A stretch of 64,000 bases of DNA from Metaphire vulgaris. Lineage: Eukaryota; Annelida; Clitellata; Crassiclitellata; Megascolecidae. The notes under the pieces are model-generated. The model was not told the origin of the DNA, did not search any database, and worked only from the letters and a program-made list of their open reading frames with translations. The stretch spans positions 13,119,874 to 13,183,873 of the forward strand of contig CM030862.1 of the NCBI GenBank assembly GCA_018105865.1, in the 5' to 3' direction. The position numbers were made by a program, and so were the translations under genes. Below, in pieces: positions 1 to 10,877 of this stretch. Position 1 is the stretch's first letter. Each line of letters begins with the position of its first letter.

Positions 1-176
1 GAACATCCATAATGATAAGAGATACTGAATTGTCAACGTTTTTTCTATTTCAGATTAGCTGCGCTCTTCGTACTCTTCTGCCAAGATGAAGACAGCAGCA
101 TTCTTATCTGCAGCAGTTATTGGTTGCTGCTGGATGGGTACGTCGCTATTCACGCTCCTCTTCGATCCCCTCTTCT

Positions 177-362
177 CAGTGGCGGCTCTAGGATTTGGCA
201 AGTGGGGGCCGTTGGGGGGGCAACTTCTAATCATGGGGGCCAACCATTTGTTGTTTAATGTATGTAGCATTAAGTATAGGGTCCCAACTGGGGGGCCACT
301 GGGGGGCAGGTAGTCAGTAGGGGGGCACGGGCCCCCTGGCTCCCCCGGTGGAGCCGCCACTG
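177..362 (-). mobile_element. hAT-type MITE, family A, copy 1
   Basis: A 186-bp element whose ends are inverted repeats starting CAGTGGCGGCTC on one side and ending GAGCCGCCACTG on the other. It is flanked by a perfect 8-bp duplication, CCTCTTCT, at 169-176 and 363-370. Eight-base target duplications and CAG..CTG termini are typical of hAT transposons. There is no coding capacity, so this is a non-autonomous copy. Its orientation is opposite to the other four copies in the window. Confidence 0.85.
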
Positions 363-370
363 CCTCTTCT

Positions 371-2519
371 CTTTCTTCTGGTCTGAAAGGCCTAAAGTCC
401 TGTGCTTTTGAAATCGGATTGCTTCTGTGGGATTAGACACCGGGTGATGGTCATGTCTAATGCGGTTTAGCGTCCTGCAAAATATGACCTCGAGTAAGAT
501 TAGATCACGGGTTTAGCGTTACGCTATAGGCTACTGGAGTCCAGTGGTTTTCTAAATAATAAATTCTAAAATGAAAACGCGACGAGATAAATTATGGTCT
601 CAATGTAGATATGCCGTTGTTAAAATGGAGATAAGCTGCGATTAAAACTGACGGTTTGCAGCTGACGAATAAGCTCTCCCCATTTATTTTTACTCATTTA
701 AGGCTTCTGAGCAACTCCGCCAATGTTAAGAATCGAACATGGATGTCTCTGTTGAGGTCATTCCTAAATTGCGCCAATAATAAGGGTCTGTCGGATTACC
801 GCCTGCTCTTTCCATTACTCAACCCGCATAGGCCTATATAGGCCTTTATATGCGTTGGCGAGGCCTATACGAGCTCCTCATATGCCGGGGTCAATTATTT
901 ATGCTGTCTAGGTCAAATCTAGAAGACCATCAAAGTCTTATAGCCTTCATTGCCGAGAAGGATAAATCTCCACTATGCCCTGTTGGACTAATAATAAAAT
1001 CAGGCGAACGCAAAGAACAGAGCAGGGGCGTAGCCAGGAATTTGATTTGTGGGGTTTAATGTGCTTTTGGGGTATAAATCTTTAAAAAACTTTGAAAATC
1101 TTAAAAACACATTGAAAATTCTAAGGTTGTCTGATATTTGGGGGGTATATAGGCCCTATACCGATATACCCTCGTCGCTACGCCCCTGGAATAGAGTGCG
1201 ACGAATCTGGTCTGATCTGGATAACCTACGCTTAGTTCTAAGCAACTGGTAATACAGCGAATGCATTGATGTAATTAATTCTACGCGAAACTTCGTACAA
1301 TGTATACTCACTGAACCCTTTTTCCATCGCGAGAACCACCACCAGTAAGACGAGACTGGCGCCGAAATGGAGGATGCAGTCTGGTCGCTTCATGTCCAAC
1401 GTTCTATTTCTAATTTACCCTTCCGATCTGAATTCGTTACTCGACGACTGTCTTTTCTAATGCCACTCTGACTGACTCCTTCCTATGTGCACGCAAAAGG
1501 TCTACACGATATGCTACTCTTTAGTCAATACACAGTTGTTTTTACATCGAGCTTGATCTAACAGATAACGTCAGAATCTTTCCAGCACAGAACAGAAACA
1601 TCGTATAAATTCCTGACACCAGTTCTTGCGCTCATCACGACACAGGCCACAGCTAGGCCCCTATATAGAGGAACAGCATAGATCCTGGCTGAGTTCTTGT
1701 AGGCTCGGCCTTGATACAAACTGTTCCTCCAATTATGCTATCGACTGCAGACGAAATAATGGCTGTTGGTTTTGTTAATCGTCGCCCTGATGACGTCAAA
1801 ATGTCACCCACCCATTGGTCCTTGAAAAATCCTCCACCACCTCCCCCACCATCACCCACTCAGCGCTCTCATCGTCATATAGAGGCTAATAATAAATAAT
1901 AATTATGGATGCCAATTAGGCAGACGTGTGTTCGCCTGCAGATTGTGTGATGGCACAATCCAAAGCGCACAGCCCGTTCTAGTTTCCGTGGATTTATTAT
2001 AATTATTTAGGTCTAATAAATATTCTTGGAGCAGGATGGAAGTCTGCTTTCGAGTTCATGCAATCTACCAGCCTATTGCTACCCCACCTCCACCCCGCTC
2101 TCGAACGCGCAATTTACCACTCGGGACCTGTTTTTAAAATTATTTGATTAATTATGTGATTGCGCTAAAATTAAGCAAAAATTTCCAACCGACAAATTGG
2201 AAAATGGATAGTTCGGCTATCGGGTTTCAACCTTCGAAATAACCACGATGCATCCAAATTGGTAGTCTAGAGTCTCTAGAGTCTAGACGCTGGGTGTGAT
2301 GGATTAATGGATAAGCAGCCTCCTCGATCTGTGCCTCTTCCAGCCCAAAGGCAACAAAAACTAGAGAATATCCCAGTTAGGAAAGTCACTTTTGCCTTAT
2401 ATTTTAATAATGCAAAGGTTTTAGTTAATTGCTAAAATCGTATTTAAAATGTCACTCTATTCAAGAATATCTTCCACGAAAAACTAACGCGATATGCTCG
2501 ATAACTAACTATTCAGTTG
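371..2519. other. No gene seen upstream of the MTR-kinase-like gene
   Basis: No open frame here resembles a known protein and none has convincing splice context. The stretch holds one hAT-type MITE (1023-1188) and otherwise unremarkable AT-rich sequence. A promoter for the downstream gene probably lies near its right edge, but I see no recognisable core element. Confidence 0.5.
1023..1188 (+). mobile_element. hAT-type MITE, family B, copy 1
   Basis: The ends are CAGGGGCGTAGCCAGG and CGTCGCTACGCCCCTG, imperfect inverted repeats. The flanks GAACAGAG (1015-1022) and GAATAGAG (1189-1196) match at 7 of 8 bases, as expected for an old hAT target duplication. The interior carries the TATACCGATATACCC-type motif shared with other family B copies in this window. 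Confidence 0.75.
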
Positions 2520-2527
2520 AACTAATG

Positions 2528-2701
2528 CAGTGGCGGTTCCACCGGGGGGCCAGGGGGGCCCGTGCCCCCCTATTGAGAGCCTGGCCCCCCAGTTGGGACC
2601 CTATACTTAATGCTACATACATTAAACAACAAATGGTTGCCCCATGATTAGAAGTTGCCACCCCAACGGCCCCCACTTGCCAAATCCTAGAGCCGCCACT
2701 G
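2528..2701 (+). mobile_element. hAT-type MITE, family A, copy 2
   Basis: A 174-bp element with CAGTGGCGG..CCGCCACTG ends. The flanking octamers AACTAATG and ACCTAATG match at 7 of 8 positions. It lies about 220 bp upstream of the first coding exon of the methylthioribose-kinase-like gene, so it may sit in the promoter or 5' UTR region. Confidence 0.82.
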
Positions 2702-2919
2702 ACCTAATGGCGTAGAACTTATGGGCTGACGAATAGTAAAATCAGTCGGCCCACAATTAAAGAAAACATTTATGAAGATCTTGGCTTCCCATACTGTAAC
2801 GGTGATAACATGAATATTAATATGAAGGTATTTAAATGAGCTTTGATCACGCCCACCACCAAGAGCCAGTGAAGAGAGAGAGAGAGACAGTCGTGTGTAC
2901 TTTAATAGCGTCGACAACA

Positions 2920-3018
2920 ATGGCCAGCTCGTGTCCTACATCACCAGAAACGCACAGAGATCTGCTTCAGACGGTGCTTAACCTCGCGAAAGACAATCCA
3001 GACTCCGAACCGGTTAAG
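2920..3018 (+). CDS. MTR-kinase-like, exon 1 (N-terminus)
   Basis: It encodes 33 residues starting MASSCPTSPETHRDLL and ends ..EPVK before a GTAGCG donor in phase 0. The Met at 2920 was chosen over an in-frame Met at 2836 because a purine-rich GA run, typical of UTR, lies between them. No signal peptide is visible. Confidence 0.65.
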
Positions 3019-6000
3019 GTAGCGCTGTAATTTCTCTTGATTCTTTCTATCTGGAACGGACATTTTGGACAGCGATTTGTGTTATCGAGTCACGTGTCTA
3101 AAACGCTGTTCATATTATGGGGCGCTGTTTTCTTTATGACAGGCGGTACTATCTTCTAAAACAGAGGATATCAAATTGATAAAGTTGAAAGACACAGGGG
3201 CTGGTCTTCTGTTTCAAGTGGACGTAGAAGGCTCAACGTTTGTCATGAAAAAGGTTTGACATTTCAATTTTCAACTAAACCTTTAATTAGTTTATTTTGC
3301 TTCAAATCTTTTTTATATCTATCAATCTAAATCAGTGGCGGCTCCACCGGGAGGGCCAGGGGGAGCCCGTGCCCCCTATTGAGTGCCTGCCCCCCCAGTG
3401 GCCCCCCAGTTGGGACCCTATACTTAATGCTACATACATTAAACAACAAATGATTGGCCCCATGATTAGAAGTTGCCACCCCAACGGCCCCCCCCCCACT
3501 TGCCAAATCCTAGAGCCGCCACTGATCTAAATTACTATTTGTCTTATTTGTCCAGATTTGTTGTAGGCCTATACTATTCTTGTTTGCTGTGAAATTTAAT
3601 GTGTTTTTAAATGTTTAGCTGAAGAAAGAGCGAACGTGTGACCAGAAGGAAAGGGAGAAGTTCGCATCAGAGACGAAACATTTAATGAGAGTACAGTCGT
3701 TGATTCCACGGCTGATGCCTTTTGTGTATTGTTGGAGCGACAAATACAGTTGCAGTTGAGTTGTTTTGGCTTCTAAAAAATACATTTGAGACTTTTAGCA
3801 TCTTTAGTACATGCATGCTAAAGAGATATCTTGATGCGCGCCATGTCGGCTGATTCATATATCTAGGCATTTTGATAGCGGCCGGCGCCATAGAAGTTTA
3901 TCGTTTGATCGATTGATGTTTTGTGAAACAGAGGCGTTTGAGGATATTTCGTTGTTCCGTTCACTGGATTCAAATCTGAAATCCGGCGATGTTACCAGGA
4001 CCACCTTTACCCAAGTGGCCGAGACTGTTGCACGGATGCATAAGGCAACTAACGCCATCACTGAACCAGAGTTGTTACAAGAACTTGAAGCAGAATTTCA
4101 GTAAGTAAGGTTTGCAATAAAACTTCTGCCTAGATCACAAATGAGTTATTCAAGTTTTTTTTAAAAACTTGGTCAGTCATAAAAGTTTTCAGTACACCAC
4201 CATTGGGATCCTTCTGCTGTTCCATTAAAATTTACGACCTCCGCTGTTTATAAACCAAAATTTTATACCCTGGCTGGGGATCATTCAAAACCAGTGATAT
4301 GCAGCTGATTAGTGCAGTAGTGCGTCAATCATTTAAGAAAACTGCATCTTGAATTATATAGCCTGTTAACATAGGCGGATTTAGAGTTTAAGATTTGGGT
4401 AGGCTAACCAGTGGCGGCTCCACAGGGGGGCCCGGAGGGGGCCCGTGCCTCCTATTGAGTGCCTGCCCCTCCGGTGGCCCCCCAGTTGGGACCCTATACT
4501 TAATACTACATAGCTAACAACAACAAATGGTTGGCCCCCATGATTAGAAGTTGCCACCCCAACGCCCCCCCCACTTGCCAAATCCTGCAGCCGCCACTGA
4601 GGCTAATATGGGGGTCTGTATGGGCAACAGATATAGAACGTATTCTTTTATAGGCCTATAACTTTTGATTTCTTGGGAGGAGGGACTAAATCTTTGAGTT
4701 GGGTGGTCCAGAGGGTAAGCACCCTCTACTGAAATAGGCAGAAATTGCTACGTATTAGAAAATTTTCTTCTATGCCAATGGCTATCAAAAGATGCTTAGA
4801 CAGACCTGGTGTTGATGGAAAAACAATTTTGTTGTTTTGGTTGGATTAGTTGGGTAGGCTTAAGCCTACCCTAGCCTTTAATAAAATCCACCTATGAGCC
4901 TGTATGGTCCCAAGATTGTTCCTCAGGGGAAATTATTAGGAAATTTAGCGGCAACTCTGTTGGTTTCACGGTTTATTTTTCTTAAAAATAAGGAAAACGC
5001 GGAAACGGTAGGTCGCTTTGCATCGGGCATTCTCGGAATGAGTCTTGACCATCTGAAGTCGGGTCCTCTCAGAGACAACGCGTTGCGTTTTCTGACGAGC
5101 AGCCAAACCGAGTCGGCCGTTAAGACGCTGGTCGACGATGCCAAGAACAAGAAGCAGGCGCTTCTACATGGACGACTCGTCGGGAAATCGGTGCTGATTC
5201 AGGATGAGCAGATCAGGGTATGAACCCTAACTGTGACACATTCATTAAAACATTTCGCGAATATTATTAGGTTCGTCACACTTGCATAACCTTCCATTGC
5301 CAACAGGCTTCAGTTAACTATCCGGGTGCGCGGTGGAGCAGTGGTTAACGGACTGGTCTGCCAATCCTGAGGTCCGTGGTTCCACTCCCGGCCGCGGCAG
5401 AATTTTCTGTTCAGTCCCAAGCGCCCCAGTCGACTCATCTGTGAATGAGTACATCGGGTGTTAATTCGGTGGAAGGAAAGGCGGCGAGGGAAAGGTTGGC
5501 AATCCGCCCCCCTTTGCCATGTGTAACTGAAAGGCTCTAACCCTTCGGTTCTCCGACGGGTCCCTGATGGCCTATGGAGTGTACCTTTTGAGTTAACTAG
5601 AATATTTCCTAGTTCATATTTTCATTTTTATGTCGTTCAGTGCCAAAGGCTATAGCAGATTATTTCATACTTTTAATCCTGTTTTAATATTCTGATAACT
5701 TTGAAAACAATTTGATGTTCTATCATTAAGGGTTCAATTCCCTGACACACATTTCCATCGAGTGAGCGTTAATATCGCCTCATACACTGATAACTGTAGT
5801 GCGGTTTATCAAAATGCCATATAAATGGAAGATTCTAATTGCATTATTTCTCTTGAAATTCGACGATTTTTCATTCATCAGGGACTTCTGTTTATGGTAG
5901 AGAGAGAGCTACTACTGCACACAGCCATTGGAATTTCTACGAAATTTCAAGTCGAATGTGAAAACTGCTGTCGCTGCTGATTTTATGCTTTCGTGTGTTG

Positions 6001-6997
6001 GCAGCTGGAGTGAAGAGGCTTCGTTGTTCGTTGGTCCGTGCGCCTTTGACGTCGGTCGTCTGTTGGCCCAGTATCTCTCCTCCTACTACGAGCACATGCT
6101 AACAGAGGAGGACAACGATCGACATCGGCAGATTATGTACCTTATGATCGACGCAGCAAAAGATACGGGTGCGTCACGACAGGCGCGCTTTCATGTCCAC
6201 TTCTTCACTCATAATGGCATAAAAATACAGAACTAAGTAAGTAAGTAAGTAAAATTTCGTTAATTTCTCTAGAGACACGATTACTTGGCTTTGCTTTCGA
6301 ATTACTGTATGCAGTGAGTCTGACAGGTGATGGTATTCTATGTTCATCAACAGTGGAGAGCTACCAAGCAGCAATGGGGGACGCTCTGCAGAACCCACAA
6401 GACTTCATCTCAGATGTGGCCGCCTACAGTGGCCTAGAACTTGTGCGAAGGTACTATTTAGTTTTACGTGTAAATAAAATGAATGTATAAATTAGTTAAT
6501 AAACTGATTTGCATAAATTAGAGAAAAATATTTTCAACGGGCTGCTATTCTGAATAGAAATGGATACCCGATTTTATTGGGGGGTCAGAAATGTTTAATT
6601 AAGTTGAAATTTATATTTTGACGTCACTATCTTGCCATCTTGACGGCAGTTGAAGCAAGGAGTTTTGTCAGATTTTATAACTTTTCCTGGCAAATAAAAA
6701 TGGTTAATTGCCAAAGTTTTCTGTCAAGAGATGTCGACAGAAAAACGTGTGTTACGTCTGTCATTGGTAAACAGATTTCTCTCGATTAATTCTGCGATCA
6801 GTGCATTGCCAATGATCCTGGGAGAGGAGAGGAGTGATTTGAGATTGATTTTTTTTTCAATTGGCAGAGCCCTGAATTCCATTCCAGAGGAGTCGAAGGC
6901 GCTCGAAGTGCTCCAGTCGGGCATCCGACTGTTCAACGCGCGCAAACGCATTCCAGACAGCGGTCGTTTGGTCGTGATTGCGTTGACTCTGACACAC

Positions 6998-7000
<3 letters not shown>
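2920..7000 (+). CDS. 5-methylthioribose kinase-like protein (probable pseudokinase), 8 exons
   Basis: Gene-level entry; proposed exons are 2920-3018, 3143-3253, 3619-3754, 3932-4100, about 4993-5217, 6018-6168, 6354-6450 and 6868-7000. The protein resembles methylthioribose kinase (MtnK), a small-molecule kinase of the methionine salvage pathway with an aminoglycoside-phosphotransferase fold. Visible landmarks are an N-lobe strand pair with an invariant-looking Lys (FVMKK), the VY..SC.AFEDIS block corresponding to the family's VY..VMEDLS, the loop LLHGRLVGKS in place of HGDLHTGS, FVGPCAFDVG matching FYGP.GFDIG, and LELVRR matching the family's E-IRR helix. Splice phases agree at all joints except into exon 5 and possibly exon 6. 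The catalytic HGD aspartate is Arg and the DPE metal-binding motif is absent, so kinase activity is unlikely. Family assignment is fairly sure; loss of activity is inferred. Confidence 0.72.
3143..3253 (+). CDS. MTR-kinase-like, exon 2 (N-lobe)
   Basis: It is bounded by a GACAG acceptor and an AAG|GTTTGA donor and is 37 codons in phase 0 to 0. It encodes KDTGAGLLFQVDVEG followed by FVMKK. This matches the position of the nucleotide-binding glycine loop (DGNLNFVY in MtnK) and the ATP-binding lysine strand. The glycine loop is altered. Confidence 0.75.
3333..3524 (+). mobile_element. hAT-type MITE, family A, copy 3
   Basis: A 192-bp element with matching CAGTGGCGGCTCC..GAGCCGCCACTG ends. A perfect 8-bp target duplication, ATCTAAAT, lies at 3325-3332 and 3525-3532. 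It is inserted in the second intron of the MTR-kinase-like gene. The perfect duplication suggests a rather recent insertion. Confidence 0.9.
3619..3754 (+). CDS. MTR-kinase-like, exon 3
   Basis: The acceptor is GTTTAG|CTG. It encodes a charged helix, LKKERTCDQKEREKF, then RLMPFVYCWSDKYSC. Two possible donors, after 3748 and 3754, keep the same phase. The later one gives the same spacing to the next exon's FEDIS block as in MtnK, so it is preferred. Confidence 0.7.
3932..4100 (+). CDS. MTR-kinase-like, exon 4
   Basis: It starts after GAAACAG and ends at CA|GTAAGT in phase 2. It encodes AFEDISLFRSLDSNLKSG, corresponding to the MEDLS hinge region of MtnK, followed by a helix with VARMHKATN. A strong donor consensus supports the 3' edge. 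Confidence 0.78.
4409..4599 (+). mobile_element. hAT-type MITE, family A, copy 4
   Basis: A 191-bp element with CAGTGGCGGCTCC..GCCGCCACTG ends. The flanking octamers AGGCTAAC and AGGCTAAT match at 7 of 8. It lies in intron 4 of the MTR-kinase-like gene. Confidence 0.85.
4640..4790 (+). repeat. Dispersed repeat shared with 19.6 kb
   Basis: About 105 bp around 4648-4755 match 19583-19690 closely, including AACTTTTGATTTCTTGG and CACCCTCTACTGAAAT. This is an interspersed repeat of unknown class; no terminal inverted repeats were recognised. Confidence 0.6.
4993..5217 (+). CDS. MTR-kinase-like, exon 5 (catalytic-loop region)
   Basis: It encodes ENAETVGRFASGILGM through LLHGRLVGKSVLIQDEQIR and ends AGG|GTATGA in phase 0. 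The LLHG..GKS segment aligns with the family's HGDLHTGS catalytic loop, with the Asp replaced by Arg. The 5' edge is uncertain. The frame stays open upstream to 4894, and none of the nearest acceptors gives both the right phase and a good consensus. Confidence 0.65.
5321..5590 (+). mobile_element. tRNA-derived SINE with target-site duplication
   Basis: About 270 bp begin with a tRNA-like head. An A-box-like GTGGAGCAGTGG lies near 5333 and a B-box-like GGTTCCACTCC at 5378-5388, spaced as in RNA polymerase III promoters. The element is flanked by a perfect 9-bp duplication, AGTTAACTA, at 5312-5320 and 5591-5599. A second, truncated copy of a similar head lies at 27637-27705. The insertion is in intron 5 of the MTR-kinase-like gene. 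Confidence 0.8.
6018..6168 (+). CDS. MTR-kinase-like, exon 6 (GP..FDVG motif)
   Basis: It encodes ASLFVGPCAFDVGRLL and a long helix ending AAKDT before ACGG|GTGCGT. The GP.xFDVG block matches the region after the metal-binding DPE of MtnK, but DPE itself is not present. Phase agreement with exon 5 requires the acceptor at 6016-6017. The better-looking TTGGCAG acceptor at 6004 would put the reading out of frame. Confidence 0.68.
6354..6450 (+). CDS. MTR-kinase-like, exon 7
   Basis: It starts after CAACAG and ends at CGAAG|GTACTA, with phases matching both neighbours. It encodes VESYQAAMGDALQNPQDFI..SGLELVRR. The last part corresponds to the G.ELIRR helix conserved in MtnK. Confidence 0.8.
6868..7000 (+). 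CDS. MTR-kinase-like, exon 8 (C-terminus and stop)
   Basis: It starts after TTGGCAG and ends in TGA at 6998-7000. It encodes ALNSIPEESKALEVLQSG and a final helix similar to the end of MtnK. The stop triplet is also the first unit of a long (TGA)n tract. Confidence 0.78.

Positions 7001-7062
<62 letters not shown>
6998..7062 (+). repeat. (TGA)n microsatellite beginning at a stop codon
   Basis: About 21 TGA units. The first one is the in-frame stop codon of the MTR-kinase-like gene, so the 3' UTR starts inside the repeat. Confidence 0.9.
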
Positions 7063-7098
7063 CTCCTCTTCCTTCTCTTATCTCCTCCAAATTGTTCC

Positions 7099-7104
7099 AA
7101 TAAA
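7099..7104 (+). terminator. Candidate polyadenylation signal of MTR-kinase-like gene
   Basis: AATAAA lies about 100 nt after the stop codon, just past the TGA repeat. It is the first such hexamer downstream. Confidence 0.5.
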
Positions 7105-7220
7105 TTTATCCACATATGAACGGTTTAAGAGCGATATCTTCTTAGTGTGAATAAGCTGACATATCGATAGATAGATACATTTACGTAAGACTTTGTGAGT
7201 TGAATATTTTTGTTTGCTTT

Positions 7221-7290
<70 letters not shown>

Positions 7291-7439
7291 AATTAGGGGT
7301 TAGAAAGTCGACATTATAATATTTACTAGAGTAGACTAATACGATGTCTCGAAGAAATGAGTTTTAAGTTTCTAGATGTTGAGACATGACGACAGATTAA
7401 AACAGAACACAGGTTAGAATGAAAAACTAAATTACTCAG

Positions 7440-7476
<37 letters not shown>

Positions 7477-10134
7477 AGGCCTAGTTGCTTTCTGCCAGCT
7501 CATTAGCGGCAATAGCTAGACATGAAACTCCTCCATTTATCTTTTTCCGCTGTTAGTCTCATTCCATCTCTTAGTGTTATCTGATATCTTTCAAAGTCTT
7601 CTATCCACTTTTCCCCGAGCCTTCCTCTTCCTCTCTTGCCTTCTGTTGCGTGTGTAGAGTGCTTTATGTGGGAGTCTGTTGTCTTTCATTCTATTTACTT
7701 GTCCATACGATCTAGATGTTATTCAGTAAACCATTTTAATCATTGCTGGTAGAAACTAGATTAAATTATTGCTAACTATACAACACAACACATGCAACAT
7801 TTAATGTTCAACGATGAAGCTAACGGTCTCTGATTTCCCCAGCGAAGCAGCCATGGAGCCAAACTGTCAAACACATTCTATGCGTAGACCTCTTATATTG
7901 CAACACTAGTAACCTCTGCTTCGTACATATCGGACCTTTGCTTTTGCCGAGATTATCTAGGCACTGGACATGCGAAAAATTGGGTTTACGAAAACGTACT
8001 ACGAAAAAGAAACGTTCATAGCGCGTTTTTTTCAATTTTGAATCTATCCAGATGAGGTGTTCATAAAGGAATTAAATAGGGCCCTATTTAGACGACAGTA
8101 TAGGAGGGCATTGTGTCATTAGCTGATTCTTGGTGAGGACCTTGCAATGCCTCGTGACACTGAAGTGTAAAAGTAACCGCTGTGAATTCGATGTGGTGAC
8201 AGTTATTAACAGCGCCAGGAATTTTAAACGGTGATGGTCGAACCTGATACTTTTGAAAAGAAGTAATAACAAACGAAGAGGGCTCATCTAAATTTATGAA
8301 CGGATTTTGTGTGTGAGCGGGGGGAGGGCGGAGAGGCTGCGCCCACTGGGACTTAAGTCTGGTCTCTTCTAGGGTGACAGCTGTACGACTCCATGGAGGA
8401 TGGGGTAATTCTGCTCTCTTCCGTTTCGAAGTTCTAGATCAATTCATCTTCCGTGATGATTCCGTCATCTGAAATAGAAATAAAAGAATTGACAAATTCA
8501 CGCCAATTGATTAAAACTATAGAATCTGATGGATGACACCAAGTGACGTAACCGGGGTTTTCCACAATAATTTTAGGGGGGAGGCATCACTCCGACAGGT
8601 CAACTTCCCCAGATTCGACCGACTAGAAGGCCCCTGCATGGAGAGTCTCTTGAACTCTCTCAGCATGGTCTCAGTGGCGGCTCCACAGGGTGGGCGCGGG
8701 GGCGTGCCCTCCCTATTGAGTGCCTGGCCACCCAGTGGCCCCCTGTTGGGACCCTATACTTAATGCTACATACATAACAACAAATGGTTGGCCCCCATGA
8801 TTAAAAGTTGCCACCTCAACGAGCCCCCCGCCCACTTGCCAAATCCTGGAGCCGCCACTGCATGGTCTATGTATACGCCATTAATCTAGACTAGTTTGCC
8901 ATTGCTTTCTCTAGACCCGAGTTTTGCCTTATGGCAGCTTAAATCTTGACAGGTGTGCATCCTTGTGGAGATTCTATGACAACGGTAGCCTAAAGTCTGC
9001 TGGTCATTGCACAGTAAATTTCTATAGCGCTTTCAAAAGCAGCACCGAAGTAGTTCCTTATTTGAAGGCGTTTGAGCAAGCACCCGAAATATAAGGCCCG
9101 TTGAAATCGAAGACTAGAAACCCAAGTCATGTACGGGAAACTGCAGCTTCATATATAGACTACTGTAACGGCCTCTCTATTCCGGACTCTTTTTAAAACT
9201 TCAGAACGGCTCTTATCAATGGCTGACATTAATTATAGATGGTCGCCGATGGCATTATGTGTATATTCCTCGTAACTTATCAGCCATTTATTGTCCGCCA
9301 TATTGCGTTTCGCCCTTTGAAACAGAGTAATTTGTCGGAGCAATTCACTCAGCACGGAGGGGGTGGGGGGCTGAGGAGCTGGGCTGATTTCAAGGGTCGC
9401 ATTCTGGTACATACTTGTGGCGGTCCGGCGAAGTCTTCGAGTATCGAGTATGTCCACAATTGAGGCGCAACGAGTATCGCGGATACTCGGCTCAGTCAGT
9501 CGATGGCAAACTAATGATATTTACAGACCTCTGCACGCAACACACTTGTTCAGCAGGCATCGATAGCTTTCGATTCGAAGCGGATCTTGCGAATTTATGT
9601 AGCGCTTACATTTATCACCGGCGTCACCAGTTCACATGACGTGGGAAACGAAGCCGATGCGCGAACGGTCTTATCTCTGAACAAGAGAACGAGGCAAACG
9701 GGGACATCTTGACGGTAAGCACGCCAGGACTCGATTGTGACGGGGAATACGACTCTGGAGAAAAACCTTATTATGTCGCATTCTCGCTAAAGAAATTCAC
9801 GATTAGACAATCATATTTGCATTTTACACTGAGACACGTTACGAGTTACGGCTGACGGCGTTTTACAAATTCAGCGTAGGCCTATAATGACAAAGACAGT
9901 GTCGTTTTAAAGATGTTTGGGGCCCTAGGCAGTTTAAAAACTAGTGACGACCTTATTTGCTAATCAGAATTTTCGAGGAGAAATTCATGAAATAAGACCC
10001 GATAAGCGGTGATGACCTTCCTTTCGCCGCCCGCCGGGGCCCCTCTGTATCGCGGGGCCCTAGGCACGTGCCTTACGTGCCTCTGCCTTAAAACGACCCT
10101 AATAGGCAACAAAGCAAGTTTTATAATTAATTCG
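7105..10134. other. Intergenic, repeats only
   Basis: It contains (TAA)n at 7222-7288, (CAT)n at 7440-7475 and one hAT MITE at 8672-8860. No frame here shows a recognisable domain. Confidence 0.5.
8672..8860 (+). mobile_element. hAT-type MITE, family A, copy 5
   Basis: A 189-bp element with CAGTGGCGGCTCC..GAGCCGCCACTG ends. A perfect 8-bp target duplication, CATGGTCT, lies at 8664-8671 and 8861-8868. Confidence 0.9.
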
Positions 10135-10877
10135 CTCTGTGAGAGAAGCCTATTGAAGGCCTGTTGAATAGAAGGTATATAGGCCCTAGATATGCGAAAA
10201 TCTAATCTATTTGAAGAAATTCTCCGACAAAATCCACATTTTCCTCTTGTTCCTTCTTCATTGCTTTAAACATTGCAAGAATCATCAATAAAATCGTTCT
10301 CAATTTCGATATACAGGGTTCGAAATAGAGCACACCCAGCCATTTCATGCAACATACTAACGCCATTGACTGTACGAGAACGAGAGATATCAACTAAATG
10401 AAAGTCCTGCCGAATATATTGCGGAAGGCCTAGTAGGGTGATTGAGGGAAGAGCCTCGTTTTAAGCTATCTGGTTAATTAGAGGCCTGCAACAGGTTTTA
10501 TAGACATCAAAAACAAGTTTTATAACAATTATTCCCTGTGCGAGAGAAGCCTATTGAAAGTCTGTTGGATAGAAGGTATATAAACCCTATATATGTGAAA
10601 ATCTAATCTATTTGAAGAAATTCTCCAACAAAATCCACATTTTCCTCTTGTTCCTTCTTCAGTGCTTTAACCTTTGCAAGAATAACCAATAATATCATTA
10701 TCAATTTCGATCGACAGGGTTCGAAACAGAGCACTCCCAGCAATTTCATACTACACACTAACGCCAATGACTGTACGAGAACGAGTGACATCAACTAAAT
10801 GAAAGACCTGACGAATATCTAACGGAATGCCTAGTAGGGCGATCGAGGGAAGAGCCGCGTATTAAGATATCTGGTTC
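10135..10877. repeat. Two-copy tandem duplication, unit about 0.4 kb
   Basis: 10135-10478 and 10545-10877 are near-identical, including the long shared string around TTTGAAGAAATTCTCC. The minus-strand frames of both copies give a 63-residue peptide that differs at about a dozen positions, without protein-like conservation. Copies start about 410 bp apart. Function unknown. Confidence 0.8.
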
